Positions 10,801 to 25,800 of a DNA stretch of 64,000 bases are shown here, one piece after another; the stretch's first letter is position 1, and each line of letters begins with the position of its first letter. Source of the stretch: Zygaena filipendulae (lineage: Eukaryota; Arthropoda; Insecta; Lepidoptera; Zygaenidae); the NCBI GenBank assembly GCA_907165275.2, contig OU015672.1, positions 2,462,501 through 2,526,500 on the forward strand, read 5' to 3'. The position numbers and the translations under genes were made by a program. The notes below the pieces were generated by a model, which did no database searches, was not told where the DNA came from, and was given only the letters and a program-made list of their open reading frames with translations.

Positions 10801-13800
10801 ACAAGACGGACTTAAAAAAAAATATAGTCAAATAGCCTATATTTATCCCTACATAATATGGATAATCAAAACTGTATAACGTTCAGTAAATTGATTCTGA
10901 CCTTCGATCAACTACAAACTACAACTGATGATGAAAAACCGTCCCATAAAAAGTCGAGACATGACGATAAGTTCCCTATTTTGCTATAGCGGTAACGATT
11001 AAAGACAGTGTCAATTTCGTTACGCCAAGTTTGTACGGCGATCAGGGTCATGGTGGTCTGGTGGCTACCCAAAATTATAACTATCTACAACACGGAGGCG
11101 TGTTTCCCCCAAAACTGAGTCACATTTGCATACATTTAAAAGTCGACCGTATCTCCGAAGACATTCTTTCAGTGTTTATTAATATGTGTGAAAAGCTCTT
11201 GATTTCGGGAAAAAAGCACGTTGTTTTTGTCGGCCCCCGTCCAAATATATCGGTCATCACGTCGCCGGAATGATTTATTGTCTCCACAGACCAAATTGTT
11301 CGTTTGCTGTTTCTGTTCCATTGAATATTCTAATCTTACTAATTACCTGTTGTCCGCGGCTCCGCTCGTTAGGCGTTTCAAAGTGTACAGTCATCACCAG
11401 AAATAAGTAATCACTAATCACTAGTCGTTGAATCCTATTGTGATAGTAGTAAAGTTTGCCGACTGCTAATTTTTGATGCTTTCTGTACCTACTTCGCACC
11501 ACAAAATGATAACCCAATATAAATAAACTGTGCTCCATTCGAACGAGTTTAGTGTTTCTACTATTTAACTCAACGATTAAAGAAATTACGTCCAATTTCC
11601 AACGTTCCAGGTGCCAAAATATTAAAAACTAGCTGTGCCCCGCAGTTTTAACCGCGTTAATTTCAGGAAAAATCCTACTGATAAAAAATATAGTTCCATT
11701 AGTACATGATTTCTCCGTAACTTTAACCGTTTACTCAGCGTGCCTGACTCCTCGCAAAGTTATCTATATTATTATGGTATATTTCTGTTTGTTTGTTTAT
11801 AGGGGACAACCCCTGGAACTGCTGGACCGATTTTAATTCTTCCATTAATAAAATGCTACAGCCTCTTTGAATGCCTGAATTTATACGTGTGGAACCGCGG
11901 GAACTGCTAGTATGTTATGTTATAAGTTTTAACTTATTGTATGCTAATTTATAATTCAGGAAGTCCAACTGCTTTTCTTCTTTAACGGTATAAAATCGAC
12001 GCAAATATCCGTCCGTAACTTTATGATGGCATCCTTTTTGTTGAGTCGCCCTGCGTTTTGTCAAATCGGGTCACGTATGCGACATATTAAGGACGGCATA
12101 CACCAACGCAAATACCATTGAATATTGTTAAATATTTTATTTAAATTGTGTTTTACACGATTTTGAAAACGTCAAGTTTTTTTGAACTCTCCCAACTTGT
12201 AATGTAAACTATGAAAATTAACATTATATTCTTACCATCAGTTAGGTAATAAAAAAATAATAGACATGTTTATATTGCTTTTTCAAATTAATGAAAATAT
12301 ACTTAGATAAAGCGCATTCAAATTTAGGAGTATGAGCTCGCGACGTCTTAAGTCCGCATAACTATAGCCTACTGGATCGTGACGTCCGAACATTTGGACT
12401 CAATGTATCGCCATTATTTTATGATTGCGTAAAAAACGACAAAATTTGTGTCAAATATTTTTTTTATTAATCTATTCTACACGACGGATTAAAAACTAAA
12501 ACTTTGTCAAAAAACTATTCTGTTAATAATAATAATTTGCAGATCCTTTTTGTGAAACGATTGCATGGAAGCGACCGTGCATTCGTGCTCGAATCGCGTA
12601 AGTTTGTGCAGTGCTTTAGTTCCTACTATTGTGTGTAATATGTAGCTGGCAAATGGACACAAGCGCCGGAGCATCTAAAGGAGCTGATTAATTTAATGTC
12701 TTTATTTATTCCGTAGGTACCGGCACTACCGACCGAACCTACACGCGTCCACGAAGCGTTATTTATCGTCGAATTAACACGATGTATGGCACTTTATTCG
12801 TTGATCTTGTTAATAGAATACTCGCTGAATGTTGTTTCGTTTGTAATTTGTGCGCTGTCTATCCGTTAATTAAGTTCTTATATTATTTTGAGAGAAAAAA
12901 ATGGTGAATTAAACCAAGTTCTTGTCAGATGAAAGTCGTACCGAATTGATTGCTCCAGCCAGGAGCCATTTTGTTTACCCTGAACAAGTAACTGAGGCCC
13001 TGCAACATTATCTCTTTAATAATTTTATTTAAACTGACTTCGAAATTTCATCTATTAAAATTTAAATTTTACATAGTGTCGGTAAAGACGAATTTATAAT
13101 GAACAATAGAGACGCTGGCACAAGTAGATATAGGCAGATGGTTCTCGACAGAGAACCGTACGTGTTTTATCTTGTGGAGCAAGTTTAATACTTCTATTAA
13201 TTAAAAACATTGTCATCGGTATAATTATTACTAACTAGCTGTGCCCCGCGGTTTCACCCGCATAAAAGGTTTTTATACAACTTTTTTCCCGACATCCGAT
13301 GTCAATGAAAAAAGCCTATATGTAGCTCCAGACTAAGCTTAATCTACCTGTGAAGACCGCATGACAATCGGTTCAGTAGATTCGGTGATTATCGCGAACA
13401 AACAGACAGGCAGACAGAAAAGAATAAAAAAAAAAATCTTCTTTTATCATCCCTCTCAATTTTAGGTAAAAATATTCTATGTACAGAATCGCGGATTCTA
13501 CTCTTTTATTATAGTATAGATAGATAGATAATATACCGTATACGCCATAATTGAAGAAGTTTTACCAAAACGTAACTATAGGTAACTACTTATTGTAAGA
13601 TAGTTATAAACGCGCATTTGTCACGACGCACGAGGCGATGTTTGACCAAACGGTCACAATTACCGTTGCGAAGTGTCCAATGAGTGTATTGTTACGCTGA
13701 GGATCGTTCCTGCGTGTGGGCCTACCACGAGTTGCTTTAGAAAATTAAATTTAACGAACACTGTCGTACAAAACTTGTTCATTTACGTTACATACTGAGC

Positions 13801-16800
13801 AAGAGCAGAGAAAGAATACTCTTCATTTTGCTTACAGTCCTACCCAGAAGTCAACAAGTGGGAAAAGTCAAGTCAAATGCGTGTCGGGCTTCACACCGTG
13901 AAGGGTTCAATTTTCATAGTGCACAACAAAAATTCAATATGTTTTTTTTCGAAAAATCCCCACATTTCACAAAATATACGCTACATACTAAACAAATTAC
14001 CTATTACTATGTTATTGCTGTTCCACCATCTTGTGGTTTCAACCGTATTACTGAATCTACTATTAGAAAGAGGGAGAAACAGATACTTTTACCACTTTAA
14101 AAGCGTTATCTCACTCAGTAACTACGACTCAAATATACACTGAACCTTTTACATTTCTCAGTTGATAGGATGCATTTCCCTTCCTTTCGTTAATATTGCC
14201 AATACTTATCAGCTAAAATAGCTATGACATGCAGACATAACTAAATTAAAAGATTTCCGTTGTTTGCCATTTGGCTACAGAACCCTCAAAACCGGCCAAG
14301 CGAGTCGGACCATAAAAATTTAAAGAAATCACGTTTGCTGTATGGGAGCCCCCTTAAATATTTATTTTATTCTGTTTTTTAGTATTTGTTGTTATAGCGG
14401 CAACAGAAATACATCATCTGTGAAAATTTCAACTGTCTATCACGGTTCATGAGATACAGCCTGGTGACGGACGGATAGACAGACGGACGGACGGAGTCTT
14501 AGTAATTGGGTTCCGCTTTACCCTTTGGGTACGGAACTCTAAAACGCTGAAGCATTTTCAACTAGTCACTAAAAATATCCGTATTGAAAATAGAGATCTG
14601 AGAATAATTAAATAGCGTACTCCGACAGTTTTAAAAACCAAACTCGCAGTTGGGCCCATAAAGCAGTCAACCAATCTATTGTGTACAAGACGGCAGTTAA
14701 TGTGTTATCATTCCTCATCAGTTCATCTGACAGTCTGTCATCTGTCAGGATAGTTATGAATGGTTACTACGAGTCACTACTCGCAACACGCTGTAAGTAC
14801 TTAGTAACGTAATTTTTTATGTACACTGACCAAACAACTGCTTCTCTATACTACTCTAGAGAAAACTATATACTTAGGAGCAAACCGTAACGTATGTACA
14901 CTGTAAAGTGTACACTCTGTACAATTTCGCAAATAAAAACGCTACGAATATAAAACAAACGACGCGAAGTCTTACTAACACATTTCAAACTTCAATCCTA
15001 TTTCCTAGAGGATTTGAAGAGGAGATGGATTTTCAACAATAAACAAGGAAACCTCCTGCAAATTCGGAGACCGAGGAGTTTGTTGTAGGCGTTGATGAAT
15101 AAATCAGTCAGTCAGCACATGATTATAATTTTACATTTAGACTAGCTGTGCCCCGCGGGTTGACACATTTAATCCTCGATAAAATGGACTATCCAGCACA
15201 AAACAATTTTTGAATTAGAACCAGTAGTTTCTGAGATTAGCACGTTCATCCAAACCATATCCAAACAAACTCTTCAGCTTTATAATATAAGTATGGACAT
15301 CGTAGTATGTTTTACTTAATTTTTTTTCATTCTCTCAATCTTTATACAATTCATCATACATCTCAAACATCTAACGGATTACGGAACGCTGTATCAATTT
15401 GTTAAGTACCAAAATATTGAATAGCTTCGAAAGCGAATGAACTGCGAGCAGACGTTACAACTTACAAGTATGTAGGCACCTTACCATAATATACAAGGCC
15501 CCGAAGCGTTCAAATACCTATACCTACATATTATCTATACCAACGCGCATTATTATCTGAGCGTTACGAACTTAGGGGTAGACGAGACCGTACGTATCAA
15601 AATCAGGGGGTCGATTTTTGAATCGCTCGAATTTACTATTCGCACACGGAATTGCAAGATTCACGCGTGAATGCTTAAAAATGTATGAGGATTCGCACGT
15701 GAATTTGCGACTCCGTGCGTGAAAGTAATTCAAGCGATTCAAAAATCGACCCCCAGGGGCCATATTTTTGAACAGGGGGTCGATTTTTGAATCGCTCGAA
15801 TTACTATTCGCACACGGAATTGCAAGATTCACGCGTGAATGCTTAAAAATGTATGAGGATTCGCACGTGAATTTGCGACTCCGTGCGTGAAAGTAATTCA
15901 AGCGATTCAAAAATCGACCCCCAGGGGCCATATTTTTGAACAGGGGGTCGATTTTTGAATCGCTCGAATTACTATTCGCACACGGAATTGCAAGATTCAC
16001 GCGTGAATGCTTAAAAAATGTGTGAGGATTCACACGTGAATTCGCGATTCCGTGCGTGAAAGTAATTCGAGCGATTCAAAAATAGGGCTGTATCGTAGCG
16101 ATTCAATAATAGCTCGTATTACTTTCGCACGCGGACGCGCAAGATTTATTTATTTATTTAAACTTTATGCACATCATGGTACAAAAGGCGGACTTAATGC
16201 CGCAGTGGCATTCTCTGCCAGCCAACCTTCAGGAGCTCACTTGGCGGTGCATTTACGATATATACTTAGATAAAAACTCACACAGATACATACATACATA
16301 CACATATATACATAAATACACACATACATACATAATTAATTACACACATATCTACATACATACACATCATACACAATACCTAGTAGAAACACAAATAAAC
16401 ATAATATAAAAATTTTAATAGTAAAATAGAATACAAACTATTGCTTGCTGAGGAGATGCCGATACACTCTAAATTTAGAACTATATTTAGTTTGAGTCAG
16501 ACGAATGTCAGTGGGTAGCGAGTTCCAGAGCTGAATAGGTTGAAGAGTGAACGAATTGGAGACGAAACCAGTGCGGTGCGAAGATTCACATGCGAATCCT
16601 TAAAAATATTCCTTAGGGATTCGCATGTGAATCTTGCGATTCCGTGTGCGAAAGTAATTCGAGCGATTCAAAAATACAGCCCCAGACGAGAGGCGCTGGA
16701 AATCACATCATTGCCCCGAGCAATAATATTTTCTTCCCGTCTCGATACTAAAAGCGGCTTCGGAGATTTAATCGAACAATCTGTTTCACGTGTATCGATT

Positions 16801-19800
16801 TAAGAGCCCTTACAATGTTGAAATTAACGCCATCACCTATCCTTATAAATGTGAACGTGATTTGTTTGTTTGTTACGCTTTCACGGCTTTACGGCTCAAC
16901 CGATCATCATGAAATTTTGTATACACATTGTCAGGGATACAGAAAAAACATAGGGTACTTTTTATCCCGGAATTCCCCTGGGAACCGGAAAATTAGACAT
17001 AGACAGTGCCACCACCTCAGCCACCACTGATAAGTTTGAAGTCGGTGACAAGCCAAATATAGAGTGGGTAGATGGGCAGGTTTACTCCCGCCACAAACTC
17101 GTCGTGAGCAGAACAACCAAAGTGGGCAGACACAAGCGGGCTTGGTACCGAATTCAAACCGATCAGTGATAGCACAAACTAATAATATAATATTACGTGT
17201 ATTTTAGTCATTTGGATATAATCAGTATTTTGTTATTTTTAGTTTTTAACACAAGTAATTGCTTTTGAATTGTACGATGATCATTTTATGAACCCAACGA
17301 CGGCCGAACGATCCTAAGATTAGGTTGATATAAAAATAAATGGAAGGTAATGTAAAAATATTTGGCTGTCACGAGGTTATTAGCGACGATTTTTGCGCGG
17401 TAAGCATTTATATCGACGCCATCAAAACTCAAACTATTCGACGTGTTTTTATTAAGGTGGATTGTTATTAGGGAACTTTTGAAAATCAAAATTGTAATTA
17501 GTTAAAGATTAGGGTGGGGGCTCGTGACGTCACTTACGGCTACAAGTCGCCATACAAACTGCACTAGTTAGTGACGTCACTCGAAATTTCAACTCAAGGT
17601 ATTGCAGTTATTTTTTTAATACGTAAAAAAAGAAAAAATACGTGTCCAATATTTTTTATTTATCTAAAAGACGGACTAAAAAAAAATAGTCAATTTAATA
17701 AATAGTCAAAATAGTCAACGAATTTTAATAAATATTTTCTTACAGCATCGCTGCTTTTTAAAAGCTTTTATTTAACTTGCAATGTATGTATGTAACCATG
17801 TACGGGTGGAATCTTGCTACACAATTTTGAAGCAGATATCTTCAACCGATTGAGCTAAAATTTTGCATACACGTTTAGTTTGGATGACATTGCATTGTTT
17901 ATTCTTTATAGCTCATTTGAATAAAAGCTTGTTTTATAAAAAAAGGTTTTTTGAAAGTTTTTTCTATAGAGACTTATTATTTACTACAAGCTTCTCTCCG
18001 CGGTTTCAGCCAGGTTAATTTCTAAATTCCCGCAGCGATTCCGGGAAAAAGTACCTCCTATGTCCTTTTCTTTGGGGGACAACGTGTATGTGCAAAATTT
18101 TATGTAAAATTTCACGATATTCGGTTGAGCCGTTAAAACGTGAAAGCGTAACAAAAAAAAAACGTTTACGCATTATAATACTAAGAATGGTAGTTAGGAT
18201 ACCTAATTAATCCTACTGATATTATCTATAAATGTGAAAGTGTGGATGTTTGGATGTTTGTTACTCAATCACGCAAAACCGTCTGCACGGATTTGGATGA
18301 AATTTGGCATGCACGTTGTCAGGGGTACAGAGATGCACATAGAGTACTTTTTTCCCGGGATTCCCGCGGGAACTCCGGAATTACCGCGGGTGAAACCGCG
18401 GGGCACAGCTAGTAAACTATAAAATACTATACGTATCCCTTTAATACCTAAATCAATATGGAAAATAGAAACTTGAATGGAAAAATATTTAGATATTTAT
18501 ATAAGATTTACATATTTAGTCCCGAGACGGGGTTTGGCGGCCGAGCGTAGCGAGGAAGTTACTTTCATCCCTAGGATAACAATGTACTATTAATTATTGG
18601 AACGGTGTTTCTTATCGCAAAAGCGCGAAAAGTGTAGGTTTGATAAAAGTTCGAAAGCTCGGAAACTACGAGGCGCAGATCCATCACGTTGGCACTCAAA
18701 CTTCTTGTTTTTCGTGATGTCCATGTGATCACGTGGTCAAATTTTCGGAAACACAAAAACTTTGTTCCAATCGAGTGTACCTCAGGCCTTTTTTTTAATT
18801 TGTATTTTAGTAAATTAGCAAGATATGAGAAAAAAAAATTTTTGTATTATAAATTACGGTATAATAATAAAAAACCTGCAGCTGTAGTGCGTTTCGTGTG
18901 AACATTACACCACATACAACTATTTGTTACGTAAATTGCCGCCATATTATTTGTGCGTTCTATCACATTGGCCACTAGAGCAGCAATCTGCTTTGCTTGT
19001 AAACAAAATAGAAAAAAAAAGTCTATTCACACCGGACCGGACGCATCTTTGGCGCGGCGCCAGACGCGATGGGCGATAGTAGCATAACATCTCGCACTCA
19101 TATTTACGGAGTTATTTTATTTTAAACTGGCTATGCGCCGCGGTTTCACCCGCGAGACTTGATGATATAACATATAGATGATTATGAATAAAGGCAAGCC
19201 CTGCGCAAAACTTCTGAAGTCTAGAGACTAGACCCAGAGCGTTGGTGAATCATTCTGTCAGTAATTTAATTTATAGTTATTAGGTACTATAAAAATTGAT
19301 TTACTATGACTATAAAGCGAAAAATTAATAATATTTTCACAAAAAATTAAAACAGACTCTAAACACACGAAAATGCACTACACTAAAAAGTAAAAAATAA
19401 TCTACGTTTTGAAGTCGGAAGTGAAACTTACGGTTTGAAGTGGTTTATTTATAAAGTGACAATTTATCTTCCCAAATCGCTATATTTAAAGTTTCCTCGA
19501 TTTCTCCATGATCCCATCATCAGATCCTGACTTTTTTACAATGGGACCAACTTGAAAGTAAAAAATTCATTTTCCAAATCAGTCCAATCAATCAATCGCG
19601 TAACAAAGATAAAAAACATAGGTACAGTCAAATTTAGAACCACCTCCTTTTTTGGAAGTCTGTTAAAAAGTAAAGGACATTATCACACAGTGCCTCCTAA
19701 TGATATTTTGGTGCTTTCTGCTTCCAAACTAAGCAGATCTTGTACTATGGGTACCATTGTATAAAACAACTGATATTATAATAAAAGTGCTTTTCTTGTA

Positions 19801-22800
19801 CATGATACATACTCGTACTAAAACCCCGACTCCGTGTAAAGACCAACACCAATAATCATCACAGACATATTTACCTTGCGGGAATCGAACCGGCGGCGAC
19901 CGCAGGCATATCAGTCTGAGTTTACTTTCCACTACACTAACGGAGCCATCAAAACACATTCTATGTATCATTGATTTGAAAATTATTACGTCAGTGGTTT
20001 TCAAATTAAATTTTATATTTCTTACAAGCACATTCTGTATATTTATCATGCTCGTTCGAAGTGCTCAATTAGATAAAACGTATCCGATTTATACACGCAA
20101 CTGATCTATACTAATATTATAAAGAGCAAAAGTTTGTGAGTTTGTGACGTTGTAGGGAGTAATCTCTGGAGTAAACACTAATTTATATATAACATAATTA
20201 TAATAGAGTCATTCGGGGTAACAGAACGCAGTGGGTAAGTGTACGCAGTAGCCCGATCTCCAACAGAGGAGGGGGGGACTGAGGTGTTTGTTTGCAAAAC
20301 TTGGTGACGCTAGAGTCACCGTTTAGGAGCCACGTGCTGCCCCGACGCAATATCAGTACTGGTCGTGACAGGTCGCTGAACACCTTTAGTGCAGTTATTT
20401 CGTTGGATATTTGTGCCAGGGAAAAGTGTGTTGCATTTAGATGGATGATTCTATGCCAGTAAGTTTACTATATTTCTATTGTTCATTTATTGTAGTTTTT
20501 AAGTAAGTATACCATATTCATAAAAAGTAATTAACCTGTGTGTAGTGCCCGATCATTTAATATACTTGCCGATTAGGGTAAGAGTGCGAGTTTAAAAGTA
20601 CGCACGCGTACTTTTACCCACGTTTCGTACTTATACCCCAAGGCATAAGAAAACATCCAAAAGTTATTCATTCTTTCAGAACACAGCAAAATACCGAGGA
20701 ATTATGCAAGGAAGGTCCCACAGAAGGCCCTCATCTTAGAATAAATAAGGCTAAAAAAACTACTGCAAAAAAGACAAAGCCAAAGACGAGCTGCTCAAGA
20801 AGTTGACATCAGTGAAAGTGCCTTACGAAAGAGGCTAAAAACTACTCACGTGCCAACGTCTTTGGGTAGTTCCTCAAACCTCCTTTAGCAAACTCCAAGA
20901 AGCGGAATTTGCAATTCATTCTCAAGATATTGACAGTAGATTTTTCGGTATTACTAAAATGGTTTCAGAAGAGTTTGGAGTTTGAAATAGTCAGTAATAT
21001 AGAACACCGTTTCGTTGACTGCAGCAGGATGGCTGGTCGAGATTGGGTAGATTTTCTTAAAAGAAACTCTCAACAAGTTCACGTCCGTCAGCGCCTATCA
21101 GCTTGGCCAGAGAAATTGCTTTTAATAAAATTCAAGTACAGCGATTTTACACTACGCTGAAAGAAGTCTATGATATTGCTAATTTGCGCCCAAACAAAAT
21201 TTTTATTATGAACGAAATTAATTTTGTTAATGCTGAAGTTGCTGATTATGTTAATCACAAAATTTAATAAATATTGATTTTTAAAAACTTAAATTTTATC
21301 TTTGTATCCTCCTAGTAATCTGAATGCGTACGTTTACCCCGCGCGCGTATCTTTACCCTAAGGCATGCGTAATTTTACCCACATATCGGGACAAGAGTAC
21401 GCATCATGACTTTTTTTATTTAAACGTATGTAGAGTACAAACTATTTAACCTTGGTGGTAAATTTGCTTAAATAATGAAAATATATTAAATATTCTACCA
21501 ATTTTACATCTTAACAAGTTAGATATCTTATTCTGGATAGGTTGTTGAGACTGTCAAAAATAAAGTGCGTGCTCTTGACCCGAATGACTCTACTTGAAAT
21601 TTTAAATAGTGTAAGTTTAAGGTAATATTTCAATTGATTTTTGTTTCTACAGGGCAGCTATGTAACTTTGTTGCTATCATATTTCAGTTTCAATGCGAAA
21701 AATATCGATTTGATTTAATTATAATCATGTTTAGACAGCTTCAACTTTTTATTATTTTCATCGATTGCTAGATATTGTAGGTATCAAAACGTGCATATTG
21801 TAATCGCAAAATCACCATGTTTTTGATTGCAACCAAAAAATTATAGAAACAAAAGTTACTTTAGCCCCTCGGATTGCATTGCTTACCATTTGATTGCTAT
21901 CCTTGTTTTCTGCATTTTTAATTTTATTTTTATTTATTTTTTTTTCTGTTAATTCTCAGCTGCTATGTAAGTTTAATTTTAATTATTAATAATTGCACCC
22001 TACTCTTTTTGTATTGATATCAATGCCAAATGGTTAACTGGTAGAAAATGCCGCAAGGCATTAAGTTCGCCATTTGTACTTTTTGTGCAATAAAGAATGA
22101 ATAAATAAATAAATAAATATCCCTCTTATTTCCGCGCCTAAACAATTAACTAGAGCTTTTTGTTCTAGAGTAATATTAAAAAAAAAAACGCGAAGGGAAC
22201 AAAGCGAACACGTGAATTAATCTTTTATTTGCTTCATCAATCCGAACGGATTTATATAATCCCTGACGTTTTTAGAACATAAGCTGGGATTATTTCGAGC
22301 GTTTGTACCCACCTACGTTTTTTTATGAAATACTTATACAATAGATATGCGTTGTCTATATACAGGATGTCCCGTAATTCAACGTCAAGTCAGAACCGGG
22401 TGATAGGCTAAGTCATAACTTAATAGAAAAACGTAAAAAAAAAAAAATCTTTAAAATTTATAAAAATCATAAAAATTTAACTTTTTTTCAATTTTCTTCT
22501 TATTGTGTAATCCTGAATAGTGTTTCTGAAAACTACTGCTTAAAATATAAGTTTTTGCCAATGAAGTTTTCAAAATTATTGCTTTCGTCAGTTTTTTTTT
22601 AAATAGGCATAGCAAACATTTTATATTTTTCCGTTAACAGCTGTTATGTGTTATGACTTAGCCTACCTGGTTCTGGCTTGACGTCGATTTACCGGACATT
22701 CTGTATATAAAAGCAGAAATTGACCAACTGATCGACCAACGCACAGCTGAAATCGCTGGGTCTAGAACCTTGAAACTTTGCAAAAATATTTCTTAAGTGA

Positions 22801-25800
22801 CGTAGGTGTGCACTAAGAAAGGATTTTTGAAAATTCTACCCCGAAGGGGGTGAAAAAGGGGGGCAAAGTTTGTATGGGATTTTCAAAGTTCCGTGGGGAC
22901 TTGGAGATTATCGCGGGTGAAACCGCGCGGGACAGCTATAGTCAGTTATATTACTAAAGATGCTTCGATATTTTTATATCCTTACATAATATTATAAAAC
23001 AAAGTCCGCCGCCGCGTCTGTCTGTTTGTCTATGTCTGTCTGTTCGCAATAAACTCATAAACTACTGAACGGATTTTCATGTGGATTCCCATCAATAGAT
23101 GAAGTGATTCAACAAGAAGGTTTATACGTTAAAGTTTGTCCAGGAATTCCTGCGAGAACTCCGAAATTACTGCGAGTGAAACCGCGCGCGACAGCTAGCT
23201 TTAGATAAAGTTAACGAAACATATACACATATGTGCCTAGTTGTTATTTTTTGACTGAAGGTAGGTAGGTATTTGTAGTGGGTATATTAGGGTTTACGGC
23301 GATTATTGATGCTGCGCCGGGGACTTGCGTCAGTTGAAACAGTCCTTCAAACTTCTAACGTGACGTCGCCCGTGCGTCATACCGCCGTAAGTAGGTCAGC
23401 GGCTGGTGCGAAAGGGTCATAGTGAAGTTTACAGTATAGAAGAGACATCAACTGAGTTTAGTATTATATGCAAACTAAATATGGAAAATGTGATTTTCCT
23501 ACACAGAACCATTAGACACGCACAAAAAGAAACATACGCCTTGAATTGATTACCTCTTTCCGTTTTAAAGTCGGTTAAAAACATTTATTAACGCAACGGC
23601 AGTTATCTTTTTAACTTACGGCCGCACACTGAGTCATTTTAATGATTATACTTAATTTTAGGAGCGCGTAGCGTTCAGGCGCATTTCGTCCAACCCGCCT
23701 ATGTACATGTCCTCTCTAGTTAGGGTTGCCAGGCGTCCGGATAAAGCCGGACATAGTTAGGCCACAGATAATTTATAAGTTAGGCTTTTTGATTGCATGT
23801 CAGGCCAAAATAAACGGTTTCCGGCTTTCGTTAGGCTTTTTACATTTCGTGAACGTTTGAGCGCCGAGTGTACAATAAAGTACTTAGATTGATTTGGCAT
23901 TCGATGAATAGTAGTATTTAGTGATCAAAAAAACTTGATTTTACACAAAAATTTTTTTTCGTAAGATTAATACTTCCCCAATAATGTAGGGTGTCCAGCC
24001 TTTATACTTTAATGTCCAACCGAACTAGCTGGTCTGTCCGGCTATTAGGTTTGGCGACCTGGCAACCCTATCTCTAGTTTATTTATTTTCTCTGTGGTGA
24101 TGATAGTACCAATGCTTTCCTGGTCGTTATAGGGTACTTGCATGAAATTTATTATAAGAAATTGTGTCAATATTTCAAAAATAGAGCCTTAGAAAAGCGT
24201 TATCGTGAAAGATTTACTAAAAAAAATTCAATAGTTACCAAAATATTCAACTTTTTATTTTGTGAAACGGAACGTTGCAACGAAATACCAATCACAGCCA
24301 AGCTTAACACATGACGTCACTTTTATTTTTTTAGGAAACATTTACCTCTTTCAGAGAAGGCAAAAGAAACTGAGTGCATACAGTCAACGCATTTTTTTTA
24401 TTTTCTAAAGTTTTTTACTTTAAAATGCATCGGAAACATGTATTTCGATTCTTTACTGGAACTTTTGGAAGTAACTCGACACAGTTCAACCTTAATTTCG
24501 CTTTTGGATATTGAAGTTACCTGTCTGTCAGTGTCACATGACCCTGTCACTACGACAGTGACATTTCTATCACATATTAATAAGGCGTAATTTTGAACTA
24601 GTGACGTCATTCCGCGTTTCGGCGGTAAAATCTAAAGTTGGAACTTTGAAACGCTCTATTTAATTAATTTATGCATATATTTTTTTTATTTTTCTTGCTT
24701 TGTTTAAGTAGGCCATATATCTTTAAAATACACTGAAAAAAAAAATTCACGCAAGTAACCTATTCTATCCGAGAACTTAAAAATTCCTTATCATTGTTTA
24801 CCTAAAAAATTTACAGTTTATTGAGCGAATAATAAATAACAGAAGCAATTCGAATGCGAAATTCCATTCAGTTACGATAGTATTATTATACTTATCTTTG
24901 CCAAATTTATTCATGAATTTATATAAATAAAATCAAAAATGTATAGCTACCTATTTGTATTGGGAAATAGTTTTGGTTGAATACTTTATTTACATAAATA
25001 AATAAAACAGTTTGTTACATACCAATAACAATAATCAAATCGTTATTCAAGAAAATCACCACGAGATAACAATCACAAGAAACAGGCTGTATAACTATTC
25101 AACTTTTGCCAGATCCGAAATCTTAAATCAACAAACAAATGCAACGAACCATTCATGCGTTCGTCGATTGATAGCGCGCGAAACTCGGCCAGTACCTCCA
25201 CTGTGAGGCTGCAGTCTGCACACTATTATTTATACACTAGCTGTGCCCCGCGGTTTAACCCGCGTGATACGTTTTTATACAACAATTTTTTTTCCCGACA
25301 TCAGATTTGAATTAAACAAAGTCTTTATGTAGCTCCAGGTTTAACCTAATCTACCTGTGAAAACTGTATGACAATCTGTTCAGTAGATTCGGAGATTATC
25401 GCGAACAGACAGACAGAAAAGAATTTAAAAAACTTTTTTTTTGTGCTTGGTTACTCTTCTTTTATCACCCCTCTTAATTTTAGGTAAAAATATTCAATGT
25501 ACAGAATCGAGGATTCTACTCTTTTATTATAGGATAGACTAGATGTGCCCCGCGGTTTCACACGCGCGAAAGGTTTTTATACAACAACTTTTTTTCCTGA
25601 CATCCGATTTCAATGAAACAAAGCCTATATGTTGCTCCAGGCTAAGCTTAATCTACCTGTGAAAAATGTATGACAATGTGTTCAGTCGATTCGGAGATTA
25701 TCGTGAAGAGACAGACAGACAGAAAATATAATAATTTTAAAAACTTTTTTTTTGTGCTTGGTTACTCTACTTCATTCTTGGTTACTCTTCTACAAACTTC

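Noticed and set aside
15572..16033. 153-residue minus-strand frame with an internally repeated sequence
   Set aside because: It is the three tandem hairpin units read through; the repeat period explains the protein repeats and there is no splice or start context.
19870..19947. tRNA gene on the minus strand
   Set aside because: A and B boxes are good, but the 3' end does not pair with the 5' GGCTCCG stem and a SINE body follows.
24312..24609. Two further TGACGTCA sites about 290 bases apart
   Set aside because: Flanks do not match the five-copy CRE-carrying family; could be chance or another repeat.
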